A stretch of 64,000 bases of DNA, taken from positions 20,480,001 to 20,544,000 of the forward strand of contig JAWQUS010000030.1 of assembly GCA_036365455.1 (NCBI GenBank). The letters are read 5' to 3'. Of this stretch, positions 40,485-51,600 are shown one piece after another; position 1 is the first letter of the stretch, and every line of letters begins with the position of its first letter. Made by a program: the position numbers and the translations under genes. A model generated the notes under the pieces. It saw only the letters and a program-made list of their open reading frames with translations. It searched no databases and was not told where the DNA came from. Source of the DNA: Macrosoma leucophasiata (taxonomy: Eukaryota > Arthropoda > Insecta > Lepidoptera > Hedylidae).

Positions 40485-40745
40485 AGGGGCTAAGCACCAC
40501 CGCGGTACCTAGTGTATTTGCGAGCAAATAGCAGTATTCAGCAATATTGTGTTCCAATTAGATAATGGTGTACTTAAAGATCCGTAGCGTATCAATAAAA
40601 TTTATCACAGAAGCAAACAATTTAGGGCTCATGGTAAGTAATGTATCAGTATTTCAACCTCCAGCTTTTGTGTCATCTACATATCTGTCTATTGGTTCAC
40701 TTACCATCCATGTGAACTACCTGCTTGGTCCTTACATTGCTCGTA
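40485..40745 (+). mobile_element. SINE family A, old copy
   Basis: 'ggggctaagcaccaccgcggtacctagtgtatttgcg' to 'catccatgtgaactacctgcttgg'. Highly diverged, subfamily 2-like. Confidence 0.55.
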
Positions 40746-41178
40746 CTTGTATTTTAACAAATGGCGCGGTCTCCAAACATATTGACTCTAGAATTTTACA
40801 TCAAAATAAATACAAATGATCGAAAACACCACATTTTCGCGTGTTTCGGCCCCATGCAAAGGCATAAGAGTAGGAGACCATGCATAAATTGATTTCTGTG
40901 AGATTTCTCGCATGAAGCCGAACGTTTCTTGTAACCGCGTCAATTGTTCGTTTTTTGGTATATTACAGTAGGTACAGCTTTGTAAAGAAACCATTTCTTT
41001 TTAAGTCGCTAACTTTTAATCCGGAACTGTGTTGAGCGTGATTCTCTTTGGTGTTAGTCTCGTATAATTAAAATAAAACGGCATTAACTAATTCACTTGA
41101 ACTTTTTGTACTTAACTATTTTACCGTTAGAAAAAAAGAAAGCAGAAATTCATTCAATTCATTTTTCACTTTATAGTC

Positions 41179-41342
41179 GTAACACACGTCCGGATTTGGT
41201 ACGGAGCGGACAATGGATTCTGTACGCTCCGAACCAAAGCTGGAGGTGTGTAGAGGAGTCCGACGGACATAATTATTATTAATCAAGTCCGATGCGGTCC
41301 GCCCGCGCGGATTTGGTCTTCGTGTTGGTCGTCGTGTGTTAC
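41179..41342. mobile_element. Putative MITE with GTAACACAC ends
   Basis: 'gtaacacacgtccggatttggtacgg' at the left and 'gatttggtcttcgtgttggtcgtcgtgtgttac' at the right give an inverted GTAACACACG with inner partial symmetry around 'ccgcgcgg'. 164 bp. It is a single copy in the window, so family status is untested. Confidence 0.4.
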
Positions 41343-41879
41343 TACTATTAATATCATAAAAACCTCATAACTATCAAAATGTCGAAAAATCTGAGAATTT
41401 AGACAATACACATTCTTTGTCAATCATTGGCAGTGTTCCAATCCAACGGCTAGTAATTAATATATACTGAGTGAAACGCGTCTAAAAAACTCGGTAGGCT
41501 CTTGTTAAGTGTTGCCGTGTTTCCATGTACCAGAAGATAATGTAGAACTACGTAAACTGGCACAAAGGGCAGGTGTCAGACCTCAAAAAGATTATAAATT
41601 GGTTGACATCTGTTAACGTTTGTAAACCTAGGCTCTTAAGTATTAATCTAGTCACTGTTTATATTGTGACTACTTGTGTATTCTCGAGTAAAAAATTAAT
41701 AACTTTCTCGAGAACTAAATTTCACTCTTATATTCCTTAAAAAGGATAGACAGTTGTAAATGCGTGCAATCAAGTCTATTACCACTGGACTATTGGAACA
41801 AATTTTCTGATGATTTCGTTAAACGTTCTTGCATTTCTACTAATTATTTAAGCTTTAATTCAGATTCATTTTCGTCTTC
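41343..41879. other. No gene recognised
   Basis: AT-rich sequence, no assignment. Confidence 0.3.
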
Positions 41880-42320
41880 TTTTTTTATTTATTTCTATGA
41901 CTCTGATGGGTTGACATGGACAATGGGCAATCTATCTATTTGCTTTCTTTCGGCAAATGCCTCCTCCGATAGATTACATTTCTTTCTATCTACGGCAATC
42001 CTGGTCTATATCCACGACATTAGCTCTTACTTGAAAGTCGTCTTCCCACCTTCGGGCACCACGTTTCCTCTGGGCCTGCCGGGGGTACCTGCTAATTAGA
42101 ATTTGATTCCACTTTTTACTCTCTCTTATAACGTGGCCTATCCATCACCATTTATGTTTCTAGAAACACATCTAGCATCTAGATTTTTGATGTTACGTCA
42201 ACTTTTGAGGGCTTTCTGATTGTGCCATTTCTAATCCTGTCGTTTTTCCTGATGACATTCTTCTCTACATCACTGTTAGCAATATTTCTTTTACAACGTA
42301 TTAAATCATACTGCAGCACG
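41880..42320 (-). pseudogene. RTE-type LINE C-terminal coding remnant
   Basis: In one minus frame: EKNVIRKNDRIRNGTIRKP, then GHVIRERVKSGIKF, GRPRGNVVPEGGKTTF, ELMSWI-TRIAVDRKKCN and LSEEAFAERKQ. These follow the family pattern '.IRNTTIR.....GH(V/I)AR...GRP..RW.DD(I)....W...A.DR..W..L.EAF'. Several stops interrupt it. The plus ORF at 41764-42099 is the shadow. Confidence 0.5.
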
Positions 42321-42833
42321 CTGTTTAGTTTACTGTTAGTACACTGAATATCTTACACTTTATCTAAAATACATGTAATACGTTTTTCATACATAAACAT
42401 TTAACCAAGGGTCGTTACACTTATAATTAATTGTACCGTTGTAAATTTAATATTTAACAACCAAACAACAAACAAAATACATGTTTCATTTTGAAAGTGG
42501 AGCGTTTTTTTTTTAAATGAAACTCATATTTATAAACCCGAAAGTGGAGTTATAAATTATTTTTAACTCAAATTTTATACGCGAAACACATTCACCGATG
42601 CTATTCTAATGTATATTTCGATTTAAATTTAAAATTATGCTAATTTTATATGTAAACACAGATATTACCATCGTCTTAAAAAGTAAACAACGGAATTATG
42701 AACCATAAAGAGTGCGAAAATGTTGTTCTTTAATGAATAAAGACATATTTTGCTTAATTTAGGCTGGGGGTTAGCTTATTTGGAAATGGACGTTGCTTAT
42801 CATTATATTAAATTAAGCGGCTCTTCATAAATA
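42321..42833. other. No gene recognised
   Basis: AT-rich sequence. Confidence 0.3.
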
Positions 42834-43418
42834 TTAGGGTGCTTTTCCACCAGTGCTGTGCTAGGCTACGTTGCTATGGATCCGTTTGATATCCACCAAT
42901 CATATTCATTGGTGCACATAGCTTAGCACTGAAAACGGATTCAACGAAGATGTGTTTTTTTTTCATGGAAGGATATGTGCTATGGATGCCTGCAATGGAT
43001 AAAAAAAAATTCAATGTAATATTATAATAATAACTAGCTGTTGCCCGCGGCTTCGCCCGCGTGGAAACCGTTTCATAATCCTGAATTTTCTTTGCTATAA
43101 ACCTCACGGAGCCCGAGACCTTTCCAACGAATGCAAAACCGTAGAAATCGGTTGGTGCGTTCTGGAGTTATAGCGTCAGGAAGGAAAACCCGACTTATTT
43201 TTATATTATAGATTAAATTTTAGAATAAGAATTTGCAGCACCTGGAAAAGGTAATAATATTATTTAAGATCTTGAATTGAATTGAATGCTAGCTATATAG
43301 CGCATCTTCCTCGTACAGCTACATAGCATAGTATTGGTGGTCACATATTTTAGTAGCGTAGATTTCACATCTTCGCAGCATAGTTGCATAGCACGTCTCT
43401 GGTGGAAAAGCACCCTTA
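42834..43418. mobile_element. PIF/Harbinger-like MITE with perfect 17-bp TIR and TTA target duplication
   Basis: GGGTGCTTTTCCACCAG at 42837-42853 and CTGGTGGAAAAGCACCC at 43399-43415 are exact inverted repeats, flanked by TTA at 42834-42836 and 43416-43418. Interior arms are also partly palindromic ('tgctatggat' and 'agtagcgtag' type blocks). A retro-repeat inserted at 43034 accounts for about 180 bp. The TTA duplication fits the PIF/Harbinger superfamily. No transposase is encoded. Confidence 0.75.
43034..43213 (+). mobile_element. CTAGCTGTTGCCCGCGG retro-repeat nested in the MITE
   Basis: 'ctagctgttgcccgcggcttcgcccgcgtgg' head, 'gtagaaatcggttggtgcgttctggagttatagcg' middle and 'tttttatattatagatt' tail. 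It lies between the two halves of the MITE. The exact duplication is unclear because the flanks are AT-rich. Confidence 0.65.
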
Positions 43419-43568
43419 CAGTTTACTTAAAACGATGGTTCTTGTGTTTTTAAATCGTTTAAAAGTTGAAGATCGGGGTCAATCATCATTGACCGGCCAG
43501 TTATGGTATGAAGAGGCAATTATCTCAATTCTTGTATTTCTCAAGTTTATTCCATATTCATAACGATC

Positions 43569-43988
43569 ATCATTTAACATTGTTTTATATTATTTCGCAT
43601 TAACACCTCCTTGTGAAATATATTTTATTTAAAGAAAAATGGAAAGAAAAATTTGACTTCAGGCGAGTCTCGAACTCGCGGCCTACTGGGAATCTAGTCC
43701 AGCCGCTCTTCCAATTGAGCTACTGAAGTCCTGCCCGATTTGTCAAATCTTTCCTTCACATTTATTGCATTGCTTCATGGTAGCAGCAGCGCCATCTATT
43801 GCCAACTATGCTAGATAGGCAACCGATATAATAGACTTTGCAGTTTATTGAATATCGTAAAGAAGTCGCTTTTACCCTTAGTAATGGAAGAGCGGCTGGA
43901 CTAGATTCCCAGTAGGCCGCGAGTTCGAGTCTCGCCTGAAGTCAAATTTTTCTTTTCATTTTTCTTTAAATAAAATATCATTTAACAT
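43569..43988. mobile_element. Composite tRNA-like retroelement with 12-bp TSD and internal inversion
   Basis: ATCATTTAACAT at 43569-43580 and 43977-43988 brackets 396 bp. The left about 300 bp is a nearly complete unit on the minus strand that spans the unit junction (CTTTAAATAAAATATATTTC). The right about 95 bp (from 'gtaatggaagagcgg') is a plus-strand tRNA-like block with the family 3' end 'catttttctttaaataaaat'. Both parts contain tRNA-like sequence, so the template held more than one unit. Confidence 0.75.
43655..43730 (-). tRNA. tRNA-like block
   Basis: Complete block: ACTTCAG/CTGAAGT acceptor, AGTAGCTCAATTGGAAGAGC D arm, GCGAG / CTCGC with one change ('gcgagttcgagactcgcc'), TTCGA loop. 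The irregular anticodon arm has AGA by position. A partial plus-strand partner is at 43884-43943. Confidence 0.45.
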
Positions 43989-44139
43989 ACCTATAATTTG
44001 CCCGATGTGTTCTTTGGTTACGTATAATAAGACCAGCGTTTAAAATTTTATGAATAACCATCATTATTAAAATTTTAAGCTAAAGAGTGCTCCATCTATT
44101 TGGTCAAAGTAACCGCTCGTGATAAAATTAAAATGCCCT

Positions 44140-44275
44140 TTTTCATGCTTCGGAGGGTACGTTTAGCCGACCTGGATCATCTCCACCGACCCGCATTGGA
44201 GCAGCGTGGTGGAGTAAGCTTCTTGCCTCTCCCCAAAAAGGGAATAGACTCGTGCCTAGCAGTGGGACGTGTCAA
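44140..44275 (+). mobile_element. LINE 3' end ('ACCCGCATTGGAGCAGCGTGGTGGA' type)
   Basis: 'ccgacctggatcatctccacc', 'gacccgcattggagcagcgtggtggagtaagct' and 'gcctagcagtgggacgt' are the common 3' coding end and UTR of insect LINEs (WSSVVE-type). The 82-codon ORF at 44100-44348 includes it and is not an independent gene. Confidence 0.5.
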
Positions 44276-44289
44276 GTGTTGCCATTATA

Positions 44290-44346
44290 AGTTCGGTCTT
44301 GATCTTCCTGGGCCTCATTTATACTCATTATTCGTATCAACATTTT
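44290..44346 (-). mobile_element. RTE-A LINE fragment
   Basis: 'ttcggtcttgatcttcctgggcctc ... tcattattcgtatcaacat' matches the 'GRPRLTYHDQ' region complement at 28270-28320. Confidence 0.45.
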
Positions 44347-44919
44347 GATAACAAACATCATCAATTCGTTTTTTATTGTCGATTCATAATTAATTCTAAT
44401 ATATTTTATTAATATCATACAAACAATAGAAGTCTAAGTATAAGTACCAGGATAACATAATTACGTTGGCGTTCCCACAACAAGTCTTAAATCATAATAT
44501 CATGAGAGACAGCCATAAAAATATATATACGAGTAGTTAAACGGCCACGACCATAAAAACATCCTGCGATTGTAAAAATGACGAAAAACATGAGAAATAA
44601 GGTCAGTAGGATTGTGTTTAGGCATGTTAACTAAATTTGAACACAACTAGTCATGTACTACGTCTTTGTTTGGGCATGAGACATAAATTCAGATTAAAAC
44701 GAAGGCGCAAATAACTCTACGTGATTCATAGTCAAAAAAATATGTTTTACAAGTAGATTTAATGTACTTATTTTGGAAAGAGGTTTTTTCTTAGAGCTGA
44801 TTTATTTAATTATATACTTACATGTATTATAAACATACATTTTTTAAATACATAAATAAATAAATTAAAGTCGGGTCTCTACTTTTAATACAAATTTTAT
44901 CCTTTTTGCCTTCAAATTA
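44347..44919. other. No gene recognised
   Basis: AT-rich sequence. Confidence 0.3.
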
Positions 44920-45035
44920 CGATGTTCAGCTTTATCACGTTCCGGTAAGATGGTAATGTATAGATTATAAAGCCAGGTTATAAGCGGCAAAGCGACTTAG
45001 GCCTCAGGAGTGGCAGTGCGTTGACATTTGGCCTT
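44920..45035 (+). mobile_element. SINE family A, middle fragment
   Basis: 'gatgttcagctttatcacgttccggtaagatggtaatgtatag' to 'gtgcgttgacatttggcc'. Confidence 0.6.
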
Positions 45036-45159
45036 GGCATCACTCACTCCTGAGGCCTAGAATGTCATAATATTGGACCATCCTAAAATAATAACTTCGG
45101 GCTTTAAATAGGTTGAACCAGTAATTATCATACTTTTTAAGTACCAAATTCTGGTCACA

Positions 45160-45600
45160 AACTTCCTGCATACTGCAAGCTATAGACAGCTACACAAATA
45201 CAAGAGAGTCAATTACATCTCTGTTATTGTTATTACAGGGCCCTACTAACCGGAACACGACAGTGCTGCACAATACCTTTTGACGGCAGATAGATAAGGT
45301 AATGCGGCGGTGCCTACGCCCTTTTGGTGGAACGGGTGGAAGTGTTCCTACGACGAAAAGGCAGGATCTTCCGACCAGGCAAGCGCCTGGCGGGCCGCGG
45401 CCCAACGATTGACGTTGGGAAGTTGTATAATGTTGCCAACTCTTGCGAAAACTTCGTATGTGCGATGTAACTCGATTGATACGCCATCTTCCGTACTAGA
45501 CAAGTACTTTGGTGTTTTCGTCATTGTTCCACTAGTTAGCGCTTTAATGTAGTCAACGCTACACCTACAACTAGTCTGGAACTCGCTACCACCAGTAAAC
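45160..45600 (-). mobile_element. SINE family A, split copy
   Basis: 'cttcctgcatactgcaagctatagacag' to 'gcggcggtgcctacgccc' (45330), then a 250-bp GC-richer insertion of unknown origin (45331-45584), then the head end 'ctcgctaccaccagtaaac' at 45583-45600. The ORF at 45310-45552 lies mainly in the insertion and shows no domain. Confidence 0.55.
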
Positions 45601-45967
45601 TAAATACTAACTAATTTTATTTTTTAAAGTTTTGTGTCGTATGTCGCAATGGACGAACACTTTTATTACCAACAAACATACATAAGGACAGACAAACGCC
45701 AGTACAGCTCACATACAACGCCCACTCGGCGTGTACGTGCGCCCTTGAATTTAAAGGCAAAACAGGTTTTGATGTTTTTTATGAGGAAACGTTTGTTCGT
45801 TGTGTAATGGAGCATAAGATCGGATCACGTTTTCGGAGTTGGTTATACTGTCAAGGTTCCTCATGATGAAGTGGCTTGTGGAGCCCTGGACATGAAATTA
45901 GATTTCAAAGAGAGCGGCCTTAAATGAATTACTTTCAGCGTTCACATTATAAAGAAATTATAGGATA

Positions 45968-46235
45968 ACTAGCTGTCCCGGCAAACTTTGCATTGCCTCA
46001 GAATGAAATGATGTCTCAAAAAATGAAATAATGGTTTGATAGATACGGACTATTAGTATGGGAAAATTGAATTGTGGTTTTTATTATTTCCCTTCAATTT
46101 CTTCACATTTTCTTCCCTTTTGAAACTTCCCTGGACTTCCAAAAATCATTCAAAACCAAACTTAGCTAAATCGGTCCAGACGTTCTCGAGTTTTAGCGAG
46201 ACTAACGAACAGCAATTGATTTTTATAATAAGATA
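45968..46235 (+). mobile_element. CTAGCTGTCCCGGCAAACTTTG retro-repeat, full copy
   Basis: 'ctagctgtcccggcaaactttgcattgcctcag' head, 'aaatcattcaaaaccaaacttagctaaatcggtccagacgttctcgagttttagcgagactaacgaacagc' end, then 'ttttataataagat'. Fragments of the same family are at 7030-7124 and 8101-8205. Confidence 0.65.
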
Positions 46236-46375
46236 ACCAACCAAATGTATCTTGGGCCACGCACTATGTGCGAGTAGAGTCCTGTGTTTTCAAGTATGTA
46301 GGTACCTGCATTTTATAAATACGCTTAAAAACTCTACCACTCACAGCTCCACATTAGGTATTATATAAACCTGTG

Positions 46376-46515
46376 TCGTAGATTCCGTTGTACACATACT
46401 CGTACAACACATACACATCACCCAGATCCGAAACAAATATCTGTAGGCCTTACAAATATTTGTTCCGGTGCGGGGATCGAACCCGCGACCCTTCGAATCA
46501 AACGGTGGTTTCGCA
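46376..46515 (-). mobile_element. SINE family C
   Basis: On the minus strand the tRNA-like head ends 'gggtcgcgggttcgatccccgcaccgg' (B box), followed by 'aacaaatatttgtaaggcctacagatatttgtttcgg' and 'acaacggaatct'. The A-box end at about 46500-46515 is partly lost. Confidence 0.65.
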
Positions 46516-47335
46516 AAGTTTAGTAACTAACTTCAGACCGTTGCCTTTATATATTGGCGTGCGCGCGGATCGTCAAAAATAAAAATACCAGGTCCCCCAA
46601 AATCTTACTTAATTAATACATACTATTTTAAAATTAAACTATAATTATCGATTTTTTTTAATGAAATTTTAAAGCGATAATGTTAGAAATGAGTGTATGA
46701 ATAAAATCTTTTCAAAGTAGCCGCAATACAAAAAAAAATCTCGTGAATCTTTCAATATTTTATAGCCAATAAAAATTAAGCTACCACCTCTACGATTTTA
46801 TTGCACTTTATAACCATATCTATACAATTTCGACACATTAAAGGAACAGAAATTTGTTACACAGTATTTAAATGAAGTATAACAATAAATTTTGTAACAC
46901 AATAAAAACCATAATAATTAGAGGAACGCTCAAATAAAATAAGCTGCAACACAATGGAATAGAATTATGGATAGTAAACAGCCCTACACAAAAAACCACG
47001 CTCTATCTCTATCTAAAACATAATAAAAGAGCGAGATAGAAGACGAGGGTCCGAAAAAATATGGTTGTCAAGCTACGCACTGCCATTTATTTTTTTTTGT
47101 TCACAACCGGCCCCGAAATAGAAATTGGTCGATTTTTTGTGACATCTTCATATTTACGTCTTGGGTGGAGGAGTTTTTTTGCTCCGCCATCTTATTATTG
47201 TATAACCTGCTTGTAACCACGGATTTAGTTGACACACGATCGATGTTTTGAAGAAGGTAAATTAAGCGGAAAAATCGGGCAAGTGTAAACCCGAAAAGTT
47301 GAGGGATTTCCTATGTTAAACATAACTATAGTACC
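46516..47335. other. Unassigned, contains a YY1-like motif region
   Basis: AT-rich to 46980, then 'ttttttgctccgccatcttattattg' at 47178-47205 and 'gttttgaag|gtaaat' at 47242-47257. The GCCATCTT motif followed by a possible donor could mark an untranslated first exon, but nothing else supports it. Confidence 0.2.
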
Positions 47336-47571
47336 CAGCAAGAAATAAGTATTGCGCATCAAGCTCGAGTGACAATCGGCTAGTTTCGACTTCGTAGAGC
47401 GTTATCTCTGCTGCACACTGCCTACGTCAGCACTGATAGTCTGGTATTAGTAAAAACTTAATCAAAATAATCGACAAACGTCAATAGGTGAGTTGCGAAA
47501 GAGATATCACTCTATAGTCCCGAAATAAGCCGAAGTCTCCTTCCTAAACTAGATGTGCTATATTTTTTGGA
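47336..47571 (+). mobile_element. Long-TIR MITE, family F, copy 2
   Basis: Same architecture as 31184-31420: 'agtattgcgcatcaagctcgag ... gtagagcgttatctctgctg' and the inverted partner 'aaagagatatcactctatagtcc ... aaactagatgtgcta'. Confidence 0.6.
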
Positions 47572-48129
47572 TACTGTGAAGACTATTTAATTTAATGGTG
47601 AATAACAATAGGTATACATGTCATGTTGGTTTACAAATTATAAAAATTGATAATCAAGAAATATATACTTTTATGTTTATCGGTAGAATATTATCTCATT
47701 TCCTCTCTTACAGACAGACAACAGAGTTTAGAAAAAGAAAAGTTGACATTCTTTGTCATTCACTGAACAACACATTCATTTTGTTCAGTACCTTTGCACT
47801 GATTCTCTCCACCCCACACGTAAATTGAAGATTTTTTTCACACTTAAGTACCCCATAGCAAGGATGTTGTTGCGTAGGTGTAAAAAAATATTTTGAAAAC
47901 AATTTTTCGGTCAGTCAGCCACTTTTTCTTGAGGTCGAGTTTCAACCACTGTACTCTTCTTTTATCATTATAATTTTGCCAACCTTTTTTTGTTCCAGTC
48001 TTTATGTAATATGTACCTAAATATGTTTTACAAAAAAACAAAACATCCGAACACTACAGAGATTATACGACTTGAGTCTAGAGTTTAATCGGCTCAGCCT
48101 ATTTTGATAATATTTTTTGCCACATAAAA
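47572..48129. other. No gene recognised
   Basis: AT-rich. The 77-codon ORF at 47595-47828 has no domain; part of it ('gacattctttgtcattca') recurs as a short motif elsewhere in the window. Confidence 0.3.
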
Positions 48130-48250
48130 TAATAATGGTGGAAGGCCCAATCACAGAGACGAAACAACTTAGGCCTTAGCGGTGGCATAATACGTTTTGA
48201 CCATTGATTTTTGTGAAGATGTCTATGTGTTTTCGATTACTATCCATGTT
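48130..48250 (+). mobile_element. SINE family A, old fragment
   Basis: 'aatggtggaaggcccaatcacagagacgaaacaacttagg' to 'ttttcgattactatccatgtt'. It lies directly upstream of the CR1-type LINE. Confidence 0.45.
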
Positions 48251-48255
48251 GTGTT

Positions 48256-48917
48256 GTGGTTTTAAGTATGCTTCAAATTATTACTACTTGTATGTTGTTT
48301 CGTAATAATAATATTAACATTGTAAACCTGGTGCATCAAAATATACAAGGAATATTGGGTAAAGAATTAGAAATTGAGTTATTTTTAAACATTCATGACA
48401 TACAAATTTGTTGTTTTACTGAACATTGGTTGAAAAATAGCGAATTAATATTCAACTTTAGTGGGCACCAGGTAGGCAGTTCGTTCTGTAGGTCACATGC
48501 AATGCATGCATGCAGCCACCACGGCTCTCTTATATTGTTAAAAAAAGACATTAAACATAAAGAACGCAGAGATATAGTGAGTCTTTCCGTTGAACGAACT
48601 GCAGAAATAGCCTGTGTGGAGCTTGAACGCTTGATTATTGTGTCCGTATACAGACCTCCAAGTGGATCTTATGAGTGTTTTGAAAAAATTTTAGATGTTG
48701 TACTAAACAATCTAACTGCTTCAAAAAAACGGGTCATTATTTGCGGCGATTTCAATATAAATTTATTGGAGGAAACTCCCACAACTGTGAGGTTTAAATC
48801 GTTACTTATGTCATTTAATCTGCATAATTTTTTCTCAGAACCTACCAGAATTACACAGAACTCAGCGACATGCATTGACAATATTTTTATCGATTTTGAA
48901 CCTACACATAAAAATAT
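48256..48917 (+). pseudogene. LINE ORF2, apurinic-type endonuclease part
   Basis: Open for 223 codons in the shown frame. It carries NLVHQNIQG (start of the EN fold), FTEHWL, IVSVYRPPSGS, and CGDFNINLL, and ends EPTHKN at the insertion point. These are the QN-G, TE-WL, YRPP and GDFN motifs of APE-type LINE endonucleases. The domain is about 200 residues and nearly complete, including GDFN; its last part (SDH) lies beyond the insertion at 49624. Confidence 0.75.
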
Positions 48918-49623
48918 GCAAGGGTAGTAGTAGATGATGCAGTGTTAGAACAGGTTGATGAAATTGTATATCTTGGATGTGCTTTTAGCAAGGATGGTAG
49001 GTACACCACTGACATAGAAAGAAGAGTGCTTGCTGGGAATTGCGTGAATGGAGCGTTGGGTAAGCTGCTAGAATCTAAACATCTCAGCCAGCGGGCTCGA
49101 CTAGCCGTACATAATGCTGTACTTACTCCAACGCTTTTATATGGAAGCGAGAGCTGGGTATGCAGGAAAGAGCATGAAAGTAAGTTGAACGCGGTCGAGA
49201 TGAGATCATTGCGCAAGATCTGCGGTGTATCACTCACCGATCGCGTTCGTAATGAAGATGTAAGAAAGAGACTTTGTGTGAATGATAGTATCGGTGTAAA
49301 AATGAAAAAAGGCATGCTCCGATGGTTCGGGCATATAGAAAGAATGTCGAATGAGCGAATGACTAAACAGATATACAATGCGAATGTGGATGGTTGCAGA
49401 GGCCCAGGAAGACCAAGGCTGACCTACCATGACCAAATAGGTCGAGTTCTGTCTGATGGTGGGGTCAAAAGTCTTAGGAATCGGCGTGCATGTATGAAGA
49501 GAATGATGAAGGTAGACGAGGCACGAGAGGTTTGTCAGAACCGGGATGTCTGGCGCTCTACACTCTCTGCCTACCCCGTTAGGGACCTGGCGTGAAGATA
49601 CATACATACATACATAAAAATAT
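48906..49623. other. 12-bp target duplication around the RTE-A insertion
   Basis: ACATAAAAATAT at 48906-48917 and at 49612-49623. The right copy partly merges with the (CATA)n tail, so its exact left edge is ambiguous. Confidence 0.65.
48918..49611 (+). pseudogene. RTE-A LINE, 5'-truncated insertion
   Basis: The open frame from 48942 (MLEQVDEIVYLGCAFSKDG) carries SQRARLAVHNAVLTPTLLYG, ESWVCRKEHESKLNAVEMRS, MLRWFGHIERMS, GRPRLTYHDQIGRVLSDGG and DVWRSTLSAYPVRDLA. It starts abruptly at RVVVDDA (GCAAGGGTAGTAG) and ends 'ctctgcctaccccgttagggacctggcgtgaagatacatacatac'. No RT catalytic motif is included. It is almost identical to 28110-28850 where they overlap but keeps the last about 30 coding bases. 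The minus ORFs (48902-49378, 49230-49607) are shadows. Confidence 0.75.
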
Positions 49624-51600
49624 TTTGACTGAATTAAGCTCCGACCATTGTGGTCAGTTAGTTTCCTTCTGTGGTCAATTACATAATGATATAAATAAAC
49701 GAGTAATAGTATTTGTTCCTATCAATGCGAAGCGAATTAAGAAATTCAGAAAAAATATTGTCCCAAAACTTGCAAACATGCAATACCATAACGATCCTAA
49801 CATATTATACAATGATTTTTTTGCCACAATTTTAACAGAATATAATTTAGTTTTTACCAATAAGACAATAAATGTAAGAAGTCATAAGTCGTTCAATTAA
49901 TGGGCGACGGTTGGAATACATAAGAGTAGACAGAGATTGTATGAGCTATATGGAGAAAAGTCATATAATCACACAAATTCGTTTAAAAATCATGTTAAAT
50001 TATATTCTAAAATATTCAAGAAAGTGTGTTTTGCAGCCAAGGCACTTCACATTAAAAATAAAATAAAAAATTCAAATAACAAATGTAAGGCGACTTGGAA
50101 TGTAATTAATAGTGAAACTGGGAAACAAGCTGAACGCAACTCTGATTTTAAATTAATAATTGGCAATAAACATGTTACTACTGACGAAGAAGTTACTTTA
50201 GCATTTGAAACATTCTTTGCTAATATTCCAGTTTCTTTGACTGGAGACCTCATTTTATCGCCTACCGTCGCCGAATCATTATTGAAAAAAAATGTACATC
50301 AAAGCAAGACTGTATTTAATTTTAAGTTAGTTAATACTGCGGATGTTATACATGCCTTTAAGTCTATTAATATTAAGAACACAACTGATTTATGGGGCTT
50401 ATCTGTAAAAGTTGCATATGAAATAATGGACGTGATTGCACCTTACCTAGCGGCTATGTTTAATAATAGTATTGTAAGTAGTATATTTCCTGATCTAATG
50501 AAACATAGTAAAGTTATTCCATTATTTAAATCCGGTAGTACAAGTGACCCCACAAACTTTAGACCAATTTCTGTACTACCTGTTTAAGTAAAATTTTTGA
50601 AAAACTCATTTTAATTCAACTACTTGCACACTTTAACCATCATAAACTTTTACATTGTCGACAGTTTGGATTTACTAGGGGTCGTTCAACTACAGATGCA
50701 GGTGTTGAACTTGTCAAACACATTTTTGAAGCTTGGGAAAAATCACATAATGCACTAGGGGTATTCTGTGACTTATCTAAAGCATTTGATTGCGTTCAGC
50801 ATGAAACATTTGTCAGAAAGTTATATCACTACGGCCTTCAAGATACCGCTCTGGAGCTTATGACTTCATATTTAAACAATAGAAATATGTGTGTTGATGT
50901 AAATGGGACAAGATCTCCCGGAACTTCTATGGATATGGGGGTCCCACAGGGTTCTATTTTAGGGCCATTTCTTTTCTTAGTCTATATTAATGACTTACCC
51001 TACATTATCAATGATGGCCAAGAGATGGTATTGTTTGCTGATGATACTTCTTTAGTGTTCAAAATAAAAGACAGGAGGTAGATTTTGACTGTGTAAACAA
51101 TACTCTCTCTAATATAGTACATTGGTTTAGCGCCAATAACCTTTCGTTAAATAGTAGTAAGACAAAATGTATTAAATTTACTACTCCTAACGTAAAACAG
51201 GTTGAAACCAATGTTAAGATAAATGAGGAAGTATTGGAGATCGTAGAGTCCACGGTATTCCTTGGCATTACCGTGGATGCTAAATTGAAATGGGGTCCCC
51301 ATATTGCCAAATTAGCTAGTAGACTTAGCTCGGCAGCATTTGCTGTGAAAAAGATTAGACTATTAACAGACGTTGAGACGGCTCGCCTTGTTTATTTTAG
51401 TTATTTTCACAGTATAATGTCCTATGGCATTTTGCTATGGGGAAATGCCGCCGACGTCAACACTATTTTAATATTATTTATAAATTTCAGAAAGAAATGA
51501 AAGAACGTTTATATAAATGTAATTACTATAAGACCTGTGATTATCTTAATGATAATACGTCTTGGGATTATAGCGATCGCTGCCAGGCTATTTCATGATA
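49612..51600 (+). pseudogene. LINE ORF2, reverse transcriptase part
   Basis: Continues the endonuclease (ILTELSSDHCGQLVSF). Blocks in successive frames: 49937-50587 (palm approach, HSKVIPLFKSGS, NFRPISVLP), then after a one-base shift GFTRGRSTTDAG, FCDLSKAFDCVQHETF, MGVPQGSILGPFLFLVYIND and LFADDTSLVFK (catalytic FADD near 51034). Another break near 51070 leads to FLGITVDAKLKWGPHIAKL. It ends in NTILILFINF. DLSKAFD, GVPQGSILGP and FADD are the A, B and C motifs of LINE reverse transcriptases. At least three frame disruptions. Confidence 0.75.

Noticed and set aside
41764..42099. 111-codon plus ORF with hydrophobic runs
   Set aside because: The minus strand carries RTE-type LINE motifs over the same bases, so the ORF is a shadow.
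45331..45584. GC-richer insertion in a SINE as a coding fragment
   Set aside because: Open frames exist on both strands but neither shows a domain or repeat family that I can name.
47178..47257. Untranslated first exon of a host gene
   Set aside because: Only a GCCATCTT motif and a weak donor-like GTAAAT support it; noted in the gap entry, not called.
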